Shown: in pieces, positions 58,524-64,000 of the stretch
Layout: every line of letters starts with the position of its first letter
Position numbering within the stretch: the stretch's first letter is position 1
Origin: Planctomycetota bacterium
GTDB lineage: Bacteria; Planctomycetota; UBA1135; UBA2386
Assembly (NCBI GenBank): GCA_016716265.1
Contig: JADJWQ010000006.1
Span: 2,259,501 to 2,323,500 of the forward strand
DNA: 64,000 nucleotides
Reading direction: 5' to 3'
Made by a program: the position numbers and the translations under genes
The notes under the pieces: model-generated
Databases searched by the model: none
Told to the model about the DNA's origin: nothing
The model's input: only the letters and a program-made list of their open reading frames with translations

Positions 58524-58836
58524 CTTCGGAGGGCGCGCTCGTCGCTGACGCGGCGAGATTGCCGGGCTGGCTCCGGTTCGCGTCGATGAGGAGCCATCTC
58601 ACCTCGAGCAAGGCCCATACGTCGACGCGAGGCGACTCGATGAGTCGAAAGCGAGCAACGTCCGCGCTGACCATCCACGCGGGCACCGCCATGCGACGTG
58701 CGGGCAGTTCGACGAGGTAGGCCGCGGGCGGTCCTTCGCGGAATCGGAGGACGGGCAACGACTGCCCCGCCAGCGGATGGAACGGATACCGGATCGTGAT
58801 GAACTGGCCACTGGCAGCTTGCGCCAGGGTCTTCAC
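58348..58836 (-). CDS. DUF5372-like accessory protein of the recombinase element
   Basis: An open frame of 162 residues from a GTG at 58836 that straddles the right junction of the element. The first 85 residues look genuine: SGQFITIRYPFHPLAGQSLP, VLRFREGPPAAYLVELPARR and MAVPAWMVSADVARFRLIES resemble the DUF5372 proteins often found beside recombinases and transposases. Beyond about residue 90 the frame overlaps the 60-residue gene and is less convincing, so the true stop may be earlier or the 3' part may be damaged. Role unknown. Confidence 0.5.
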   Translation of the reverse strand: MKTLAQAASGQFITIRYPFHPLAGQSLPVLRFREGPPAAYLVELPARRMAVPAWMVSADVARFRLIESPRVDVWALLEVRWLLIDANRSQPGNLAASATSAPSEDGAHGRRDALAVSSGAPGDPRGGAARVPSSVARRDPPCDRIPSSQSTAARRGRFGGRR

Positions 58837-59060
58837 GGAGTGACTCTTCACCACCTCTCCACCGGCTTTCCACCGCCCCGCGTGAGGCGCAGCCACGCGG
58901 GGCGTGCGACGAGGCTGGAAATCGCGTGGCGGGTTGCCACGAAAGACGAGGAATGGTGGGTCCGGGGAACAGGACGCGGGCTCATCGGGGCTCCCCGGCG
59001 TGTTCACCTGCTGTCGTTCGCCTTCGACCCCGCGCCTTTGGAGGCGTGCGCAGCTCGAAT
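58833..59060 (+). pseudogene. Displaced downstream flank of target 3 with decayed HRDC accessory gene start
   Basis: From TCACGGAGTGACTCTTCACC onward this segment matches the sequence after target 4 (62257-62500) almost base for base, including the stop codon, the 9-bp hairpin and the first codons of the accessory gene. The accessory frame is dead: the ATG is replaced by CGG (RVHLLSFAFDPAPLEA), and 21 bases are lost between two TTCGAC copies. Similarity ends near 59045. It shows that target 3 once had the same 3' neighbourhood as target 4. Confidence 0.8.
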
Positions 59061-59069
59061 CCCACAGAT

Positions 59070-59262
59070 CGGCCATTGCCACGCCAGCAGCATGGCGACT
59101 GCGCGATCCCCGACGGGAGTCCGGCTCGATGAACGACCTTGTCGACAATAGGTGCCGATCGGGCACCGACTGCATGAACGCCATCACGCACCATCGCTCG
59201 CTGCCCTCGATCTCGGCGGCATCGAATACCTGCGCGATGCGGCGGTGATCCGCGACCGCCGG
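59070..59262 (-). pseudogene. Inverted remnant of a DGR-type kinase domain
   Basis: On the reverse strand VADHRRIAQVFDAAEIEGSE is followed by RWCVMAFMQSVPDRHLLSTR and HAAGVAMA. These line up with MDHRCIAKVFDAGETERGEP, YFVMELVQGLPITTYCDKHR and QQVCAGVQHA of the four targets. The reading frame is eroded and no catalytic loop remains. It is opposite in strand to the intact copies, which implies rearrangement in addition to tandem duplication. Confidence 0.55.
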
Positions 59263-59604
59263 CACGCTCCGCGGTAGCGCCAACGGCCATCCCACCGCGA
59301 GTGCCCAGCGCCCGGGCCCGCGCACGCCCTGATGTCGCGCTCCCCGTGCCGCTCAGTCGATCGGGCTTGATCCGCACGGGTCCGCACGAGTCCTCGCGCG
59401 CCGCGAGCCGCGCGAACGGTCGCCGATGCGGCCGCTCCTGCCACCTGCCCGGCTCCGTCGTTGCCGTACCCGAGGCGAAGGCTGCACGATCCCTGGGGCG
59501 CCGCCGTGCGGTTTGGCGACCTCTGCCTCACGACGCTCTACCGAACCGTGAGCCGACGTCGCCGCAGCCGTGAGCGGGACGCGGGGCCGCCTGGATCCCC
59601 CGGA
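59263..59604. other. Gap with no recognisable gene
   Basis: Frames on both strands lack coding character. It may hold more of the eroded inverted kinase copy, but no alignable segment was found. Confidence 0.4.
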
Positions 59605-59613
59605 TCGCATCGC

Positions 59614-59635
59614 TATCCTCCTGCTGGTGAGGAGG
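59614..59635 (+). promoter_or_regulatory. Promoter/RBS of DGR target 4
   Basis: TATCCT (-10-like, 59614-59619) with CTGGAT 17 nt upstream as a poor -35, then GAGGAGG 4 nt before the ATG at 59640. The leader matches that of target 1. Confidence 0.5.
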
Positions 59636-59639
59636 CTCG

Positions 59640-62267
<2,628 letters not shown>

Positions 62268-62299
62268 CTCTTCACCACCTCTCCACCGGCTGTCCACCG

Positions 62300-62326
62300 C
62301 CCCGCGTGAGGCGCAGCCACGCGGGG
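62300..62326. other. 9-bp hairpin behind DGR target 4, conserved at 58876-58902
   Basis: CCCCGCGTG (62300-62308), loop AGGCGCAGC and CACGCGGGG (62318-62326). The copy in the displaced flank of target 3 (58876-58902) is identical. It lies 45 nt after the end of the variable region. In studied DGRs a hairpin/cruciform just downstream of the VR promotes retrohoming; a terminator is the alternative, though no T-run follows. Confidence 0.6.
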
Positions 62327-62419
62327 CGTGCGACGAGGCTGGAACTCGCGTGGCGGGTTGCCACGAAAGACGAGGAAGGTGGGTGCGGGGAACAGGACGC
62401 GGGCTCATCGGGGATCCCC

Positions 62420-63028
62420 ATGCGTGTTCACTTGCTGTCGCTCGCCTTCGACTCCGCACGCGGCGGCTTCGACCCCGCGCCATTGGAGCAGCTCCAGGCC
62501 TCGCAGCGCATCCGGACCGTCGAGCACCATCTGTTCGAAGCCGATGCGAGGCTCTGGCTCGCATTGCTGGTGTGCTGCGACGAACCGACGTCGGCTCCCG
62601 CCTCGACACCGCACGCAGTCGCTGCCCCCGCCCGCGCTCACGACGCGCCCGCTGCGCGACCTTGTGAACCACCCGGGACGGACGCGGAGCACGACCGCCG
62701 CGCGGAGCACGACCGCTCGCTCGCCGGACTGAGCGAGGAGCAGCGCGCCCTGTACGATCGGCTGCGCGCCTGGCGTTCGCAGCACGCCCACGACGAGGGC
62801 ATCCCGCCGTTCCTGGTGTTCAAGAACAGCCAGCTCCTGGACATCGTCCGGCAAGGTCCGCGGACACGGGCCGCGCTCGGTCGCATCGCCGGCGTCGGCA
62901 ACGGCAAGCTGCAGCGCTTCGGCGACGCCGTGCTCGGCCTGGTCCGCGGCGATGACGCCGCGCCGGTGCCCACGCCCGCTCCACCCCAGCCGACCGGACC
63001 GGTCGCCGTCGCGGAGGGGGCGCCGTGA
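62420..63028 (+). CDS. DGR accessory protein with HRDC domain
   Basis: A protein of 202 residues from ATG 62420 (the decayed copy at 58997 covers this same start). The N-terminal 60 residues (MRVHLLSLAFDSARGGFDPA ... EHHLFEADARLWLALLVCCD) resemble a short alpha/beta unit found in DGR-linked proteins. After a Pro/Ala/His linker comes an HRDC domain (LSEEQRALYDRLRAWRSQHA ... IPPFLVFKNSQLLDIVRQGP ... LGRIAGVGNGKLQRFGDAVL). HRDC domains of RecQ and RNase D bind nucleic acid, so it may present cDNA or target DNA. Its stop overlaps the avd start (GTGA), forming one operon with avd and the RT. Confidence 0.85.
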   Translation: MRVHLLSLAFDSARGGFDPAPLEQLQASQRIRTVEHHLFEADARLWLALLVCCDEPTSAPASTPHAVAAPARAHDAPAARPCEPPGTDAEHDRRAEHDRSLAGLSEEQRALYDRLRAWRSQHAHDEGIPPFLVFKNSQLLDIVRQGPRTRAALGRIAGVGNGKLQRFGDAVLGLVRGDDAAPVPTPAPPQPTGPVAVAEGAP

Positions 63029-63441
63029 CCACGCCGCTCGACCGGGCTCCCGCGACGACCGCCGGGCCCGAATTGCTGGTCCTGCAGCGCTGGGAGGAGT
63101 CCAGCTCGTGGCTCCTGAACCACACCGCGCGCTGGCCGAAGAGCGCCCGGTTCACGCTGGCGCAGCGCATCGAGAACCACGCGCTCGACGTGCTCGAGCA
63201 GCTCGTGCAGGCGCGCTACGAACCAACGCGGCGCGCGGCGCTGCTCTGCGAGGTCAACCTCCGGCTCGAGCGGCTGCGCTTCCTGTGGCGCGCGGCCCGC
63301 GACGCCCGCGTCGAACACGCCAGGGGCTTCGAGCAGGCGATGCGCCGGCTCGACGAGGTCGGCCGGATGGTGCACGGCTGGCGGGTCGCGATCGGCGCGC
63401 GCCAGCCGCAGGCGACGCGCGGCACCGGGGGCGGCGACTGA
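63025..63441 (+). CDS. avd: Avd-type four-helix-bundle DGR accessory protein
   Basis: A protein of 138 residues from GTG 63025. It is all helical and basic (LQRWEESSSWLLNHTARWPK, SARFTLAQRIENHALDVLEQ, LLCEVNLRLERLRFLWRAAR), matching the four-helix-bundle Avd family; the FTLAQRIE-type segment is characteristic. Avd forms a pentamer that binds the RT and template RNA and is needed for mutagenic cDNA synthesis. It overlaps the HRDC gene by 4 bp and the RT start by 1 bp (TGATG). Confidence 0.9.
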   Translation: MTTPLDRAPATTAGPELLVLQRWEESSSWLLNHTARWPKSARFTLAQRIENHALDVLEQLVQARYEPTRRAALLCEVNLRLERLRFLWRAARDARVEHARGFEQAMRRLDEVGRMVHGWRVAIGARQPQATRGTGGGD

Positions 63442-64000
63442 TGCGACGCATCGGTGGCATCTGGCCCACGATCACCTCGTTCGCCAACCTCACGCGCGCG
63501 AGCGAGCGCGCCGCGCGCGGCAAGCGTCGCACGCGCTCGGTCGCGCGCTTCCTGAGCCGCCTCGAGCCCGAGCTGCTCGCCATCCAGCGCGCGCTGCGCG
63601 ACGGCAGCTATCGACCCGGGACACCCCGGCAGTTCACGATCCACGACCCGAAGACCCGGCTGATCAGCGCGGCGCCGTTCCGCGACCGCATCGTCCACCA
63701 CGCGCTGATCGACCCGCTCGAGCCGTTCTTCGACCGCCGGATGGTGCCGCAGAGCTTCGCGTGCCGGCGCGGCAAGGGGCAGCACCGCGCGGTGCGCCAT
63801 GCGCTGCGGCTGCTGCGCGCGTACCCGTACTTCCTGAAGCTCGACGTGCGGAGCTTCTTCCCGTCGCTGCGCCACGACGTCGTGCTCGACACCCTCGATC
63901 GCCTCGTCAAGGACCGGCGTGCGCTCGCGCTGTGCGCGCGCATCGTCACGGCGGGCGGCAATGACGGGCGCGGCCTGCCGATCGGCAACCTCACCAGCCA
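63441..64000 (+). CDS. DGR reverse transcriptase, truncated by window end
   Basis: 186 codons of an RT are present. The N-terminal part shows the DGR/retron/group II type: FLSRLEPELLAIQRALRDGS, YRPGTPRQFTIHDPKTRLIS, RDRIVHHALIDPLEPFFDRR and QSFACRRGKGQHRAVRHALR. The first catalytic aspartate is in FLKLDVRSFFPSL (about residue 134). The sequence breaks off in GLPIGNLTSQ (residues 177-186), just before the YxDD motif. DGR RTs copy a template-repeat RNA with errors at adenines. Clustering with avd, the HRDC gene and VR-bearing targets identifies it as a DGR RT rather than a group II intron or retron. The template repeat is expected downstream. Confidence 0.92.
   Translation, partial: MRRIGGIWPTITSFANLTRASERAARGKRRTRSVARFLSRLEPELLAIQRALRDGSYRPGTPRQFTIHDPKTRLISAAPFRDRIVHHALIDPLEPFFDRRMVPQSFACRRGKGQHRAVRHALRLLRAYPYFLKLDVRSFFPSLRHDVVLDTLDRLVKDRRALALCARIVTAGGNDGRGLPIGNLTS

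Noticed and set aside
62268..62419. Template repeat of the DGR between target 4 and the accessory gene
   Set aside because: This stretch has no similarity to the variable regions on either strand. The overlapping HRDC-avd and avd-RT junctions leave no room for one, so the template is expected beyond the window.
63441..64000. RT as a group II intron or retron enzyme
   Set aside because: There is no maturase or intron structure in view and no msr/msd-like sequence before the start; the adjacent avd, HRDC and VR-bearing targets fit a DGR.

Overview
The window is a very GC-rich stretch with tightly packed genes on both strands. Its gene content points to Planctomycetota: many Ser/Thr protein kinases, ECF sigma factors beside a kinase or an anti-sigma-like gene, large secreted proteins of unknown function, several secreted proteins sharing one C-terminal module, and kinase-FGE-sulfatase fusions. 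The taxonomic call is an inference from gene content. No rRNA, tRNA or CRISPR array was recognised.

Layout. 1-12.3 kb: a GT2 glycosyltransferase running off the left edge, a divergent GHL10-type glycoside hydrolase, a polytopic GT-C-like protein joined to a large voltage-sensor-like membrane protein (broken by an apparent 1-nt frameshift), a secreted beta-propeller protein, an ECF sigma/anti-sigma-like pair and an EF-P-like protein. 12.7-19 kb: one 2103-residue exported protein. 19-30 kb: a small secreted protein with an early UGA, two decayed genes, a kinase-WD40 protein convergent with an ECF sigma gene, a YgbA-like protein overlapping proS, and a large secreted protein. 30-48 kb: a frameshifted lipoprotein, another ECF sigma, an AI-2E permease, a BtuF-like protein, a phosphoesterase, an FHA-GAF sigma54 activator, an atypical kinase with a long helical tail, a PilZ-like protein, a ChaN-PDZ lipoprotein, exonuclease III, a nucleotidyltransferase-fold gene behind a 14-bp palindrome, MtfA and an ABC exporter.

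48-64 kb is the most striking part: a diversity-generating retroelement (DGR). Four paralogous genes (48037, 50874, 53571, 59640) encode a cytoplasmic Ser/Thr kinase, one membrane span and an external FGE-sulfatase (C-type-lectin-like) domain. Each ends in a variable region of about 108 bp. Between the third and fourth copies these regions differ only at first and second codon positions, as expected if template adenines were randomised. Behind the fourth target come an HRDC-domain accessory gene, an Avd-type four-helix-bundle gene and a reverse transcriptase of the DGR type, which is cut by the window end. The template repeat is not in the window and probably lies just beyond base 64000. The system would make diversified transmembrane kinase receptors.

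The DGR locus has been remodelled. The third target was hit by a 2.6-kb serine-recombinase element three bases past its variable region. The original downstream flank, including a decayed copy of the accessory gene, now lies on the far side of the element, next to an inverted kinase fragment. The second target carries a 1-nt deletion inside its variable region. Several other genes show 1-nt frameshifts in short G/C runs, so sequencing error must be weighed against real decay.
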